Assembly: GCA_023525715.1 (NCBI GenBank)
Contig: CM042011.1
Span: 60,337,354-60,401,353, forward strand
DNA length: 64,000 bases
Source of the DNA: Cichorium intybus
Taxonomy: Eukaryota > Streptophyta > Magnoliopsida > Asterales > Asteraceae
Direction: 5' to 3'
The notes under the pieces were generated by a model. The model was given only the letters and a program-made list of their open reading frames with translations, was not told where the DNA came from and did no database searches. The translations under genes and the position numbers were made by a program. Shown here in pieces: positions 1-11,518 of this stretch (position 1 is the stretch's first letter; every line of letters begins with the position of its first letter).

Positions 1-775
1 TAATATATGCATATATATAACTTTAAAAAATGTTTAGCTAACTCTTTGATTGAGCAAAAGTTTGACTGTTAAGAAAATGGTATGTTATTTTCCATAACTG
101 TCTATATTTATTAAAGACTATATATATAAAGTAGAAAGATTTCCAGTATTGATCACCATGTATTTATAATGGTGTTATATGTTAAAGGAACCAGTGTCCC
201 ATGAAACTTTGTGGTAACAACAGAATCAATATTTATAGGTGGTTATGGTAATATGGGCCCGTATTATCATAATCACAGGATATGTATTGAGACTGGTGGA
301 ATCGTAAAGGAATTATGGTAGTCTGGTGAGTGAAGAGAGTAATAAGAATAACATAGGGATTATATGCCTATGTAATAAAAATAAGTAAGATTATAAGTAT
401 TAAAGGTTAATGCAGTGGATATATACCACTTAGTATGACAAGGTAAAAGAAATTAATAAGATAGTTAATATTCCCGAGACAATATGAAAGGAACCAGTAA
501 AAGAGACATGGCCAGAAGGTATAAATATATTGAAAATGTTAATGGAGCATATAGTACAAATATAAAAGAAAGAGTATAACTGAAAATTTCGTTGTCTAAC
601 GGAAACGAATTATGATTATAGAATAAAGATAAAAGTAGTGTCACTACAGTGACCAAAGAAAGAAAGATTGGAAAATAATAATAATAATAAATAAAAGTAG
701 TAACACATCGATACATGTGATCCATTGCTATAACTTTATATTAATACATTAAGAAAAGTTTACAGAACTACTAAC
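1..775. other. AT-rich flank with a gypsy leader relic
   Basis: No gene is recognisable. Only the stretch at about 187-330 can be assigned (separate entry). The open frame on the minus strand at 465-725 is low-complexity and hydrophobic and has no family likeness. Confidence 0.5.
187..330 (+). mobile_element. Relic of Ty3/gypsy 5' leader (between primer site and gag)
   Basis: The run TATAGGTGGTTA, followed by GGGCCCGTATTAT and CACAGGATATG, matches in order the sense strand of the E1 leader (35147-35546, reversed). Spacing is similar but there are many substitutions. No gag start follows, so this is a decayed piece of a related element just downstream of the RWP-RK gene. Confidence 0.5.
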
Positions 776-2412
776 CTAAACTGAAGAATCAGAAGGAAGC
801 GAAAAAAGATCTTCTACACTCCACTCTTTGTCATCATTAGGTTGACTTGTACCTTCTTGAGGATTTGGAAGGGGTATGTTTTCAGTTATTGGAGGAGGAG
901 CTCCAAGGTGTGGGGTCTCGATAGGGTTAGAACCCGTAACCCCATGATTATGCGCTAAATATTGACCCATTTGGGGTGTGTGTAAGTAGGGAAGTGAAGA
1001 GGAAGGGTTCCAATTTGGAACCAGTTGGGGGTAGCTATAAGAAGGAGGAAACCAGGCTAGGTTACCTACAGAGCCTCCAAAATTCCCCTCACTCACAGGC
1101 TCGAGTAAACCAGGATTAATACTACTCATACCAGAATTAGATGGCAGAGATTGCTGCTGCTGTGTATGAGTTCTTGATGAAGTTTCCCCCTTTTCCAGAA
1201 ATTTTCTTTTCTTATATTCAACCTTATGAGCAGCATGTATCAGTTTCTTTGTGCCGTCTGTTAGACCCGATTGTGATCCTTCAATTATTGCTTCTTTCTC
1301 CCTTTTTAGGTTGGGTAATAAATCTTTCGATAATCCTGCTGCTCCACTAAACTCGTTGCCAAATTCCTGTGACACAAATAAATTTAGTAATTACAATTTT
1401 ATGATATAAAGGAATTAAAAACAAAAATGTAATTCTTTACCTCAATACGATCAATAAGAGTTTGCAGACTCTTAAGTTGTCGTTGGGGCCAATGTTCGAT
1501 ACCTAAATCTCTACAGCGTTTTTTTAACTGTGTCGATCCAATGTTGAGTTCCTTCGCAGCTTTCTCAATTGGTTCATTAAAGTGTTCAGCTATTATTTCT
1601 CTACTTAATGAGTGTCTGAAACCTCTTCTACTGCCAGCTACTGTGGTTGTCGGAGTTGAAGGATTGAGTTCAAATGTATTATTATTATTATTTGGGATCA
1701 TTTGAACATGATCATGATTTTCTAAACCAAAGATGGACATTGATTCATTAAAATCAGTAGCTTCTATCGGTGGTAATTGTACGTTTTCAATCATGGACTC
1801 AGGATTTTGAAATCCTTCTAAGTTCCTCTGAATCACCTGAAGGTGATTTTGATATTGAAAACCAACCCCAAGTTCGGGATTCATTTCAATATTGATGTTA
1901 TGAGTTGTTTGTAATTGACTTTCATTCTGAATGTTAGTCATGAATTCTTGATTCGTGGGGATGATCTCACTCGTTGAGGGTACGACGTTGAATGAATTGT
2001 AATCGGGTAGACCATCCACAAATGGGTCTACAAATATCAATTGTCAGATGATAAAACAAAATTGAATATTCATAGAAGCAATCATTTAAAGAATTTAACC
2101 TGGTAGAAGGTATGGAGTCTGATAGAGTGCAAAGTCTAAAGATGCATGCACTGATTCTTCTGAGTTAATATTCAGCTCGGGAAAAATTATCGGCTCTTCG
2201 TTGAGTGGCTCTATTGGTAGTATATCTGGAAGACTGTACCATAATTCAAAATCAAACAAAACATTAGAAAGAAAAATGAAAAACAAATAATGGATGTTTA
2301 GAATGTTAAAGTCACCGAACTCCGGTAAAGATGTCTGATCTGAAGGACCCTCTCCTTGCGGAAAACCAGGTCCAGGGTTTGACAGACCGCCCATTGAAGA
2401 TCTGTTTTCCAT
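776..2412 (-). CDS. RWP-RK domain transcription factor (RKD-like)
   Basis: Proposed exons on the minus strand are 2412-2100, 2027-1441 and 1366-776. They join in frame at consensus sites (CCAG|GTTAAA, TTGTAG|AC, TTGAG|GTAAAG, TCACAG|GA) to give about 496 residues. A 90-nt T-rich stretch at 2315-2226, encoding an odd hydrophobic run, is probably a further intron (TTCG|GTGACT to TTCCAG|AT); removing it keeps the frame and gives about 466 residues. The RWP-RK domain is encoded by about 1441-1610: LSREIIAEHF, then KAAKELNIGSTQLKKRCRDL and HWPQRQLKSL. This family binds DNA through a helix-turn-helix and acts in nitrogen response or egg-cell and gametophyte development. The diagnostic RWPxRK core is altered here to HWPQRQ, which is unusual. 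The N-terminus is acidic and the C-terminus is rich in P, N, Q and S, typical of activation regions. The domain call is firm; the exact role and the first intron are uncertain. Confidence 0.75.
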
Positions 2413-2508
2413 GACTCAGCTTTAAATATGAGTTCGTATACGAACAATCTAGTGATAGAAGAGAATGAGACTGAAAATGAACGTGGAAATAAATGATGCT
2501 ACTTACGT

Positions 2509-2520
2509 GTATATATATAG
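2509..2520 (-). promoter_or_regulatory. Probable TATA box of the RWP-RK gene
   Basis: On the minus strand CTATATATATAC lies about 97 bases upstream of the ATG at 2412, which would give a 5' UTR of roughly 60-70 bases. The location fits, but TA-rich runs are common in this window. Confidence 0.4.
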
Positions 2521-3044
2521 CATTTTGCAGCTGGAACCGAAAGGACGCATGTAATTGAAAGCACAATTCACGTTCTTATTACCAAAATTCAAACCATCTA
2601 CAGTAGATGCGACTCTTCTCTATTCTAAGTGCCATTCTTTTCAAAATTTGCTACATGACTCCGGTGATAACGGGATATTGAAGAGACTTTTTGGAATAAA
2701 GGCGAATAAAGTGGTGTTGTTGACTGAGTACTTAATTGCACAGACTGTTGTAGGCTGTTGATTATTAGTGATGTGATGTCACATAAAAACAAAGTGTACG
2801 ACCTATCTGTTAACATTGGAGAGGTATTGACCTTGACTTATTTCGACTTTTCATCTCGTGTTGGACTCTAGGCCTAATGGGTTAAAGCTTAACATATTTG
2901 GGCTCATGTCGTTGGGCTAGTAGTTATGGAAAAATTAATAGACCAATATAAAAATGAAGTATGGGCTAATGTATTCACATACTATTAATCTTGTGGAATT
3001 ATGGGCTAATGAAAGTTTCAACCTAGATTACCTATTGTCTTGGT
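2521..3044. other. Upstream region of the RWP-RK gene
   Basis: Intergenic sequence between the RWP-RK promoter and the gypsy remnant. The short open frames here have no recognisable domains. I see nothing else in it. Confidence 0.4.
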
Positions 3045-3085
3045 GTTGAATTTCGGGGACGAAATTCTTATAAGTGGGGGAGAGT
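3045..3085 (+). pseudogene. 3' end of gypsy pol with polypurine tract
   Basis: TTTCGGGGACGAAATTC is followed by GTGGGGGAGAG. The same arrangement closes E2 and E3 (C-terminal FGDEI-type residues, then the purine tract directly before TGTAAC). Only the last few codons survive, so the LTR that follows is a 3' LTR whose element body is lost. Confidence 0.65.
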
Positions 3086-6000
3086 TGTAACACCCCATTT
3101 TTGGCGTTAGCGATTATAAATATTTCCAATTATTTAGTATCGTATTTTAAAATAAAGGAAATAGATTTTATATTGGAAACGAATCGTGGAATCAAACATT
3201 GATTATTACGACTAATAATAATAATAATGACGAAATAATAACTCTAATCTAATTTATAAGTTGAGAGGAGGATTATGTCATATTTGTATACTTAATAAGT
3301 TGTATTTGGAGGTTTTGGGTTAACTAAAATTATAGGACCAAAATAGAGGGACCATTTTTGCAATTTAACCATAGTACATATAATTCTTTTTCTTTTGGGG
3401 GGCTGCTGCGTTTTTGGATGGGGAAAAGAAAGATCAAGAGCCTCTTGGCTCTCATGGAAACCCTAACCCTCTCTATTCCCGTTTTTGAAGACCCACCCCC
3501 AGTGTTCGATCATTTCCCGTAGATTCAGATGTTGGATCGCCACGAAATTTTAACTGAAGGTTCCCAAGATATAAATGAAGGTTCTGATCGAAGGATTTTC
3601 GATTTCAATGTCAAGAAGTGGAGTTATGAATTTCGCAACATGACTTAGGGTTTCTGACAGATTCCTCTGCTGAGTCTTCCTTCTTGAGAAAATCATATAT
3701 GGAGTTCCAGAGGTCAAATAAGGTTAGTACCGGTGCACACGGTTCAAAAATTGAGTTGAGCAACTTTCTACAGTAGACCATTATCCGTTTTGAAGACCAG
3801 AGGTACGGGGTAATTACTCATCTTTACGTACTGCTCTAATTCCGTTCAGATTAGTCATGCTGTTTTGTTTATTTTATAAAAGGAGTTTGGAGAAAGCTTT
3901 TTACATGATTCCGCCTCCTAGAATCATTGTATTTAAGTAAATTTGATATCTGGAAAAGATGGATGTCTGATTCCATTCCCAAGTTTATGGTAATAGGGAA
4001 ATATCACAGACCAATGTTTTTCTCATCAGCACTATCGTTTCTGATTTGTTCTGTATTGTGAATTTTGTATCTTGAGTTTCAAAACGTATTTTGTGTTGGT
4101 TCCAACTCTCAGATCTCTATTGTTGAGTCTATGTTACTCATGATTTTACCTAGGGTCTGATTCCATACGAAAGTTGGGTGGAAGTTGCAATTTGCACCAA
4201 CTGGTCCAGGACTGTCCTGTACAGATAATTATGCATTGGTAAATTCATAATTAAATGTACAAAAATGGTTTCGCGGCAAGGTCAGTTGCCTTAGTTCCCT
4301 GTTGAAGTCTAGTTTGTCCTCACCAAATTTTAGAATTCAGTTCTTTACCCATTTTGAGAGATTATTATTTCGTTAAGGTGTGGTTCAGTAGGTGGACTGA
4401 TTGCATCAGTCAACTTTGGATATTTTTCATTTATTCTTGAAAGGTGAAAATGACATGAGGTCAGACCCTGTGACATTTTCCTTGAGTCTAGTTTACCCAT
4501 GATTTTTATTGGATTTTATTTTCAATCTTTCCTTGGTCTAATATTGCAAATCTTGTTGAGGGTCCAGAAATCAGCCTTGCTGTTGGTTTCTTCTCTTATG
4601 ACAATCATCTTAGTTTTTGGTTTTGGGTGTCATGATGTGGGCTTGGGTTTACTTAAAATTAACTGAATCATATAATAACTTATTTGTTGAGTAAAAATGA
4701 ATAAAAGAGGGTGGGGGTATATGTCGAGACAACGTGCATGTCGAAAGTTATAAACATTTAAACTATAAGCAACGCTATAAGTATCTATTTATAGTAACGT
4801 TAATTAGTGTACTTGGTAATAATTAACTTAATATACTTTATAGGAGTATAAGGTGTGCGGTTTTAAGCTTGGTTGGATTTGCGGAGTTGCCGCACAGATT
4901 TCTACATTGCCGACTCGAGGTGAGTACATGCAGTATTTTACCCATTTTGGGGTACATGGCAAGTAAGTATTTTCAAGATTTTTTTATAAAATTTCTGTAT
5001 GTGAAATTATATGCAAGAGTATTATTTCTAACTTGTTTGTGAAAGTATAATGCTATATTTGAAGTTATGTTTTAGCCTATGAGCCAATTATGTGAAAGTA
5101 TATTTTGGTCTATGAACCAATTATATGAAGGTATATATGTTTTGAATATAAGTTATACATGTTTGAAAGTATGGATAGGCATATAGCCACAATATGTTTA
5201 AGAAGTATGTTTCGGTTACAAATTGTATATGTTTTCAAGTATGACTTGGCATTAAGCCTAAAATGTTATATAGACATGTTTTAAACATATGGTTTATGAA
5301 AGATGAAAGTTATAAATTTGGCATCTAGCCATAAAGATAAAAAGTAATGAAGCTTGGCACTTAGCCACAAGTTATATGTATGAAAGTAATGTTCAAATGT
5401 TTTGTATGACTGGTAATTTTAGCAAGCAGCGTTAGTAAGGGAACTATGTTCCAACCTTCCCGGGTTAGGTAAGGGGTCTACTGGGGAAAATCCCTGTCGC
5501 GAAGTAGATCGCCTCAGCACTTCTATGGTGAGGATTGATCCGTTCTTTCTAGCCATTGAGACTTGGGGTATCACTTATAGTGATTAAAGCCCTAAGTATA
5601 AAAATCCAGCAAGCTTATAAAACCAGTCAAAGAAAGTAAGAAAGTTATTATATAGTAAAGTATGTCACAAAATGATTTTTGAGAAGTAAAGAGTTATAGT
5701 ATGTTGTTAATATAAAGTTTTGAATGAAGATATTTTTGCAAGGTATGATATGTAATGATTTTTAAAAGTAAAGAGCTATGGTATGACATTATTATAAAAC
5801 TTTGAAAGATGTTTTATGTCATAAGTTTTATATATAAAGGTTGGAAAAGAAGTTAAAAGTTTGAGTCTAAAACTCATGTAACTCACGAGACAATTTTTGT
5901 CTTACGTATTCTATTTTTATGCCATGTATTCCAGGTTAAATGCTATGCTATAATTGGATGAAGTTTAGCTGGAGTGGAGCCCACATAGCTCCTATCTTGG

Positions 6001-6169
6001 ACGCAAGGTTTAATCCTTTTCTTGCTTACTATGGTTAGTTTGGTATGGATTTGTAACACCCACAGTTTTAAATATGTAAATAATCGGTTTTTGTTAAACC
6101 GTATTTTTGTATTCAAGTATTTATACGAAAAACCATAGTATTTGCAAACAGTAGAAATGGGGTGTCACA
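3086..6169 (+). mobile_element. LTR A, Ty3/gypsy (3.1 kb, 3' LTR remnant)
   Basis: It begins TGTAACACCCC right after a polypurine tract and ends GGGGTGTCACA. About 115 bases before the end there is an internal TGTAACACCC, an arrangement also seen near the end of the E4 LTR. No primer-binding site follows. It shares CTGTCGCGAAGTAG (near 5490) with the E1 and E4 LTRs, so it belongs to the same broad lineage. Predicted leader splice signals: donor after 3722 (ATAAG|GTTAGT), exon 4853-4919 ending GAG|GTGAGT, acceptor at 5934 (TTCCAG|GTTAAA). Predicted intron 2 holds about four degenerate copies of a GGCAT-TAGCC motif (5160-5375). Confidence 0.75.
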
Positions 6170-7614
6170 ATCTAAGCTTATGAAGTAGAGTTAGGATTAT
6201 ATCATGGATTTGATTCAATGGAGATGGTATTGGATGATTTAATTGGACCAAATGATGTGTAATTTAGGTAAGAATAATTTCCTTTTGATGTCTAGATGTT
6301 TGGGGTTGTATTGGACCTTGAATTGGACCAAAATAAGGTGAAAATGACCAAAAACGGAGCTGCAACTGAGCGTAACACGACCCGTGCTGTAGAAGCATGA
6401 CCCATGCTATCTAGACAGTGAGTTACACGACCCGTGTTGGTCTCTGTCTAGTTTTGGGCACTTTTTGAGTTAGAGCTTTATAGTTTAGGCTTTGGGTTCT
6501 AAAGCTTAAGCCTACTTCTAGACAATGTTTAACTAAGATTTTACTCCTATTTAGTGAAGTTTAACTAGTCTTAGAACTATTAGTAATATTGGAATTATCT
6601 CTTGTAGGAGAGGAGTAATTGAAGTGGAAGCAAGGAGGTAGCATCCTTCTTTGAGGTTTAAGGAAGGTGAGTTACCGGGAGTACACATCCCTCTTCTAAC
6701 TCTTGTGTGTGTTTTATTCTATTATCATGCATACTTCATATATGTGCTACTTGTTGCATAAATCCTATGTGTGCATGGCATTAAAAGAGTCATTTCAAGA
6801 TGTTTTCAAACAAAACTATGATGTTGTTTTGAAAGATGTTTTGAGCATTCCTTTGTGCATTGCATTGCATGTAGGAAGGGATTGACCGTGAGACTCCTAA
6901 AGATGACTTATGATGTTTTAGGCTTGATAGCCACCTTATGATGATATACCCATGTAGAGGGCCTTTGGGCTGGATAGCCACCATCAATGATGTCTTGGGA
7001 AATGTTTCCGCCAATAGGAAACCGCATGAGGGAGTTGCTACCCCTCATGAGGCTAGTGTGATGGTCACTAGTCTTAGTTTAACTCATACGGGGATTAAGT
7101 ATTATGCTTTGTGCATTTACTTGTGAACTTAGGTGAGTGTCATTGATGTGAGATGGACTTTTATGAGTTGGACATGGTTTGGGATAGTTGCATTGCATTT
7201 GCATCACATAATCATTTATGTTGAGAAATTCTTATGATGTTTTATTACAAATTGTAAGAGTGTGAGAAACTATTTTTGGAGGTTGTCTCAAGTGTTAAGG
7301 TTATCCTTTCCACTCATAGTGAGATAGCCTCGGTAACTCACTAGGCATTTCAATTGCCTAACTGTTTTGATGTGTACTCAGGTTAATGTTAGGAGCGTGT
7401 GACGAGGCGAGGACTTTTAGAAGACCACGGAGTATGTGACCATTTGAACCGTGTTTTGTACTTGAATTATGATACCACCTCGCTATACGTTTTAAACTTC
7501 TTTTAACATGTTTTGGGACCTATTTTTCCGCAATGATGAGACTTCTTTTGAACTAATATTATCATTTAAGATAAATAATGTTTTAACTATTAATCCCTAG
7601 CGAGGGGTGTCACA
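6170..7614 (+). mobile_element. LTR B, truncated Ty3/gypsy LTR
   Basis: It abuts LTR A and ends GAGGGGTGTCACA, with no primer-binding site after it. The 5' part is missing. It holds three versions of a CACGACCCGTG-type palindrome (6372-6440) like those in the solo LTR at 23466-25938. Predicted leader signals: donor after 6267 (TTTAG|GTAAGA), exon 6608-6666 ending GAAG|GTGAGT, acceptor at 7381 (ACTCAG|GTTAAT). Two copies of a GGCTxGATAGCCACC motif lie inside the second predicted intron (about 6922 and 6968). The boundary with LTR A could mark insertion of one into the other or a later deletion. Confidence 0.6.
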
Positions 7615-9289
7615 GTTTTCATTTCTCAAACAAAGTATTCAGAAAAAGCCACTAATGATGATGAATACGATGATACAACATATATCGGTGAGTGTATTCT
7701 AGTAGGTTTTTAATGTGTTGTTTTCATCTTTTCAAACACTTGACATCTATTCCTTCAAATATTTTTAACAACTTTTACACCTCTAACTAATATTTGTATC
7801 AAACTCCCGATTCTTTGAGATCTTTTCGACACTCGTCAATGTTTTTGCCAACTTGCAATGATAATTTACCTTCATAGATTGAATTAATTCTAACTATGCT
7901 TATTTTGTATTGGTTTTTATTCACTTGTAGAGAAAGAAAATAAACAACTTAAAAGATCCTTAAATGTAGGATTTTTTGGTTATTGTAGTAAATAACTAAC
8001 ACAAAATGGAAAAAAAAAAAAAGTAACAAAATGCTTAAAATGAATTGTTTGTTGAATTTCAAGATGCCACTAAAGGCTTACCAATGGTCATGTATAAAGG
8101 GAGTAGTTAAATTTGACAGGTACACCCAAAATCTGGAAAACAGAAATCAACATTAAATTCATGTAATTCAATGCTACTGAACATGGGAAAAAGATAAATT
8201 CCGGAAATGATATATTTTGTGATTAAAACAAGATCGAGTAAACTACAAATATGGATCGAATATAAAAAAATCACGATTTAGGGGTTAGACGGTTGAATTT
8301 GGGGTCCGACAAAGGGGCAAAACATCGTCGACAATTTGCTAGGAGCTCCAGCCCGACAATAGCTTTTGGATGATGTATCATAAACCTCCAAATTTCTTAC
8401 AGATCAAAAGTTACGCCCGTTTAAAGTTGGCCCTATTTTTGCCTCGTTTGTCCTTCTCCCACTTCCACGTATATGCTTCTACGAAATCCTCTATGTGCTT
8501 CACATCAATTTCTCTTGATTAATTTATATTGTCGCACAAATATGCAAACAAGCAAGTTATAAGCATCAACGATTTTGTGGTTGAAGTAGAATATGCATAT
8601 ATGGACTACAAAAGGCTCGACGATTATAGAGGATCCTTAGTAATCATGATTTTCCTTCTACGGATGTGATCATCTATCAAATTATCACCTAACACTGAGG
8701 CAAAATGCCAAACAATATTAGATACAATTTCACTATTTAGGATAAGATGATTAAGGCATCGTCCACATATGTGCATTAAAGTTATTAAAACTGATGCAGT
8801 CATTTGTTTGATAGTAGGTTACGGATAGACATGAGTTCATATTTTTTATTACCTATTTCTGGTTTATTGATGTTACGTAACAATCTTTTCTCTATTAAAT
8901 TTTTTTTTATGATGTCACTCTTATCAAGAACTAATAATATTACTATTAAGATTTTATCATGAACCATACAATACAAATCCTGCATTTTCCTATGATTTCA
9001 ACATAATATTTTGATCACTAACAATTATTTTGTTCGGCCAAATAGTACATAAAATCTAAATATATATAATCACCCATGACAAATGTGGTATGTTGTTGGT
9101 TCTGAGCTACATAATATATATTTATCTTCAACTTAAAATATTTTTATCAACTTCTATGATTGCATAGACTATATCATTTTGTTTACAACGATAATCATAA
9201 AAGCAGTAGTTGATGCACTTATAGGCGTGATTTCTCATTCTTCAAAATGAATATTACCACGTGATAGAAACTCACATAAAATAAAATTT
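7615..9289. other. AT-rich intergenic spacer
   Basis: No coding, RNA or mobile-element signal that I can identify. The short frame at 8800-8985 on the minus strand shows no family likeness. Confidence 0.5.
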
Positions 9290-9371
9290 GTTAGTGTATG
9301 TGTTAGGGCTACGGCCCAATGTCGTTTAGGGTTAGTGTATGTGTTAGGGTTTCGGTCCAATGTCGTTTAGG
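9290..9371 (+). repeat. 41-bp tandem duplication
   Basis: Two adjacent 41-bp units (9290-9330 and 9331-9371), each starting GTTAGTGTATGTGTTAGGG and ending GTCGTTTAGG. They differ at only a few bases and sit directly left of the long TA tract. Confidence 0.85.
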
Positions 9372-9385
9372 GTTTAGATTTGGTA

Positions 9386-9582
<197 letters not shown>

Positions 9583-9764
9583 TATGTAACCTTTCTTTTG
9601 GAGATCAATGTAGAATATCAAGCATCATATATTCTAACAAAATTGTTGAATTAACCTCTCCAAATGATTTGTTGATGGTTGAACAAAAGAGGTAGGCAAA
9701 GTTGTGTTGTTTAACGACACACCTGAGTGAGAAAACGAAGGTTAGATGCAACAAAGTTGTGGAT

Positions 9765-9784
9765 TTATTGCCTTTAAATAATTT
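9765..9784. repeat. Target-site duplication of the LINE, left copy
   Basis: TTATTGCCTTTAAATAATTT. The partner at 17631-17650 differs at one base (C to A). Twenty bases is a normal length for a plant L1-type target duplication. Confidence 0.8.
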
Positions 9785-10327
9785 TTTTTTGGAACGGCAG
9801 GATTATTATTAAAAAAAACTTCTCTAGCAAGGAGCTAGAGAAAAAACGAAAAGGTTACAAGTTTGACATCGCAAGTTGAGAATATGACACACAACTATCC
9901 CAACTTAACTTACAATCCTATGTCTACTTTTAATCCAAAAGAAAGAAGTGGATCTGATCTCATTAAAGACTTCGTGTTTTCGTGGTTTATCCGTACCAGA
10001 AACGAGCTTATTACGAAAGCTTCAAATGTTCCAAAAAGTAACATCCAACACCGCATCAAATATCACTTTTTGATCCGCCATCATATTCGTTTCATCTGCC
10101 CAAGACAGTAAAGATGACATCAAATGAATGTTAATCAAAGGAATATCCCACCATTTAGCAACTTTATTCCAAATAGCACTTGAAAAACTACAATTAACAA
10201 ACACATGCTCCAAGTTTTCACCTCCAATCTCACACGTAGGACATAACAAAAATTCTAGATCAATACCCTTGTCTCTAAAGTTTAATCTGGTTGGAATCAT
10301 ATCACACAAAATTCTCCACATCAAAAC
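9785..10327 (-). pseudogene. LINE (L1-type) 3' end, reverse-transcriptase zinc-binding region
   Basis: The minus strand encodes WRILCDMIPTRLNFRDKGI, then CPTC and LEHVFVNCSFSSAIWNKV, the zinc-binding region found near the C-terminus of plant LINE reverse transcriptases. Reading continues FWNI, stop, SFRNK: a TGA stands where tryptophan (TGG) is usual. The 3' end carries a poly-A run (poly-T at about 9782-9791 on the plus strand). The copia element at 10328-17600 interrupts the LINE; its first 25 bases lie at 17606-17630, where KLLPIKVNVF is readable before a one-base frameshift. Rejoined, the LINE is a 5'-truncated copy of about 570 bp. Confidence 0.8.
10323..10327. repeat. Target-site duplication AAAAC of the outer copia element, left
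   Basis: AAAAC here and again at 17601-17605, directly outside the two LTRs. Confidence 0.85.
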
Positions 10328-10523
10328 TATTAACCGACATAGTACCGACATAGTTTAGAGACTATGGGATACGAACCCATGCGCCCTAGTTTAGAGATAA
10401 TAAAATATTGTTTCCTTTATTGTTTTTGGTATTGCTCTCTTCCCAAAATAAGGAATGTTCCTGTATTGTATATTTAAACCAATGGTGATTAAGGAGAGGG
10501 CAAGGAAAATATGTTTTGTATTA
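10328..10523 (+). mobile_element. Outer copia element, 5' LTR (196 bp)
   Basis: Begins TATTAACCGACATAG and ends TTTTGTATTA, followed directly by the primer-binding site. The 3' LTR is 204 bp because of an 8-bp microduplication around ATGCGCC; otherwise I see about one substitution. The termini are TA...TA instead of TG...CA. Confidence 0.9.
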
Positions 10524-10536
10524 TGGTATCAGAGCC
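10524..10536 (+). other. Primer-binding site, outer copia element
   Basis: TGGTATCAGAGCC, complementary to the 3' end of initiator methionine tRNA, directly after the 5' LTR. It primes minus-strand DNA synthesis. Confidence 0.85.
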
Positions 10537-11029
10537 TCTCGCTCAAAATTAAAAACCCCATTTTTTTTCTTGCGGCATCCTCTTCCTACTGCCGATCTCC
10601 CATGGCTGCTCCAGATTCAAGCAACCCCACCAATACCAACCCTCCTAAAGTTCCCTTCCACCCAGCTTTTGGAGTAAATAACATCAAAAACTCAATCCCT
10701 ATAACCCTCGACAGATCTGAAGGTCATTATGCCTCCTGGATGGAACTATTCAACATACACGCTTGTGCCTATAACGTTCTTGATCATCTTGATCCTAAAA
10801 CTCCCCGTCCATCTGATATCGACGATCCAACATGGCTCCGCCTTGATGCTATTGTCAAACAGTGGATTTACGCCACCATTTCTTCTGACCTCCGTGAATC
10901 CATCATGAAACCAGGGGCTTCTGCAAAGGACCTTTGGGATCGTCTTAAAGATATATACCAAGATAACCGCATCACTCGTACCGTTTATCTTGAAGAACAA
11001 TTCTCCTCTACACGCATGGATTCCTTCTC

Positions 11030-11034
11030 CAATG
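11030..11034. repeat. Target-site duplication CAATG of the nested element, left
   Basis: CAATG here and at 13676-13680, inside the gag of the outer copia element. Removing one copy and the element restores the outer reading frame. Confidence 0.9.
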
Positions 11035-11393
11035 TGTTAGGAATCGGACCGGGTACACGCAGCGGAAACACACTCTCACACACACACAAACTCACGAAAA
11101 TAAAGCAAGAAGAACACAAGGATTTTTACGTGGTTCGGATTCGGTGCAAATCCTACGTCCACGGGCTACAACTAGATTTTATTTGACTGAGGAGATTACA
11201 AGAGATACACACTCAATCCTTTACATGTATTGTGTGTTGTGGTGCAATTTTTCCTTGAACATATGAAGGCTATTTATACATATGAGAAGGTAATGTGAAT
11301 GTAGAGTTGTGTTTCAACACATTCACCAACCTTTGAAAATTGTTTCACCAAACTTTGAAAAAACAACTTCAAAATGTTCACATTCACCTAACA
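11035..11393 (-). mobile_element. Nested copia element, 3' LTR
   Basis: 359 bp, plus-strand ends TGTTAGGAATC and CACCTAACA. No differences from the copy at 13317-13675 were found by eye. Confidence 0.9.
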
Positions 11394-11518
11394 ATCTCCC
11401 ACTTGAAGATTTTGAACATCTCTCATTAATCTCCTAACATAACAAGTCTTCCAAGCTTCCAGTTCCAAAGAACAAGCTAAGACACAGCCAATTTCCTAGT
11501 TGCAGCCGCCCCTCATCA

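Noticed and set aside
9863..10111. Plus-strand frame over the LINE
   Set aside because: The opposite strand carries the recognisable LINE zinc-binding region.
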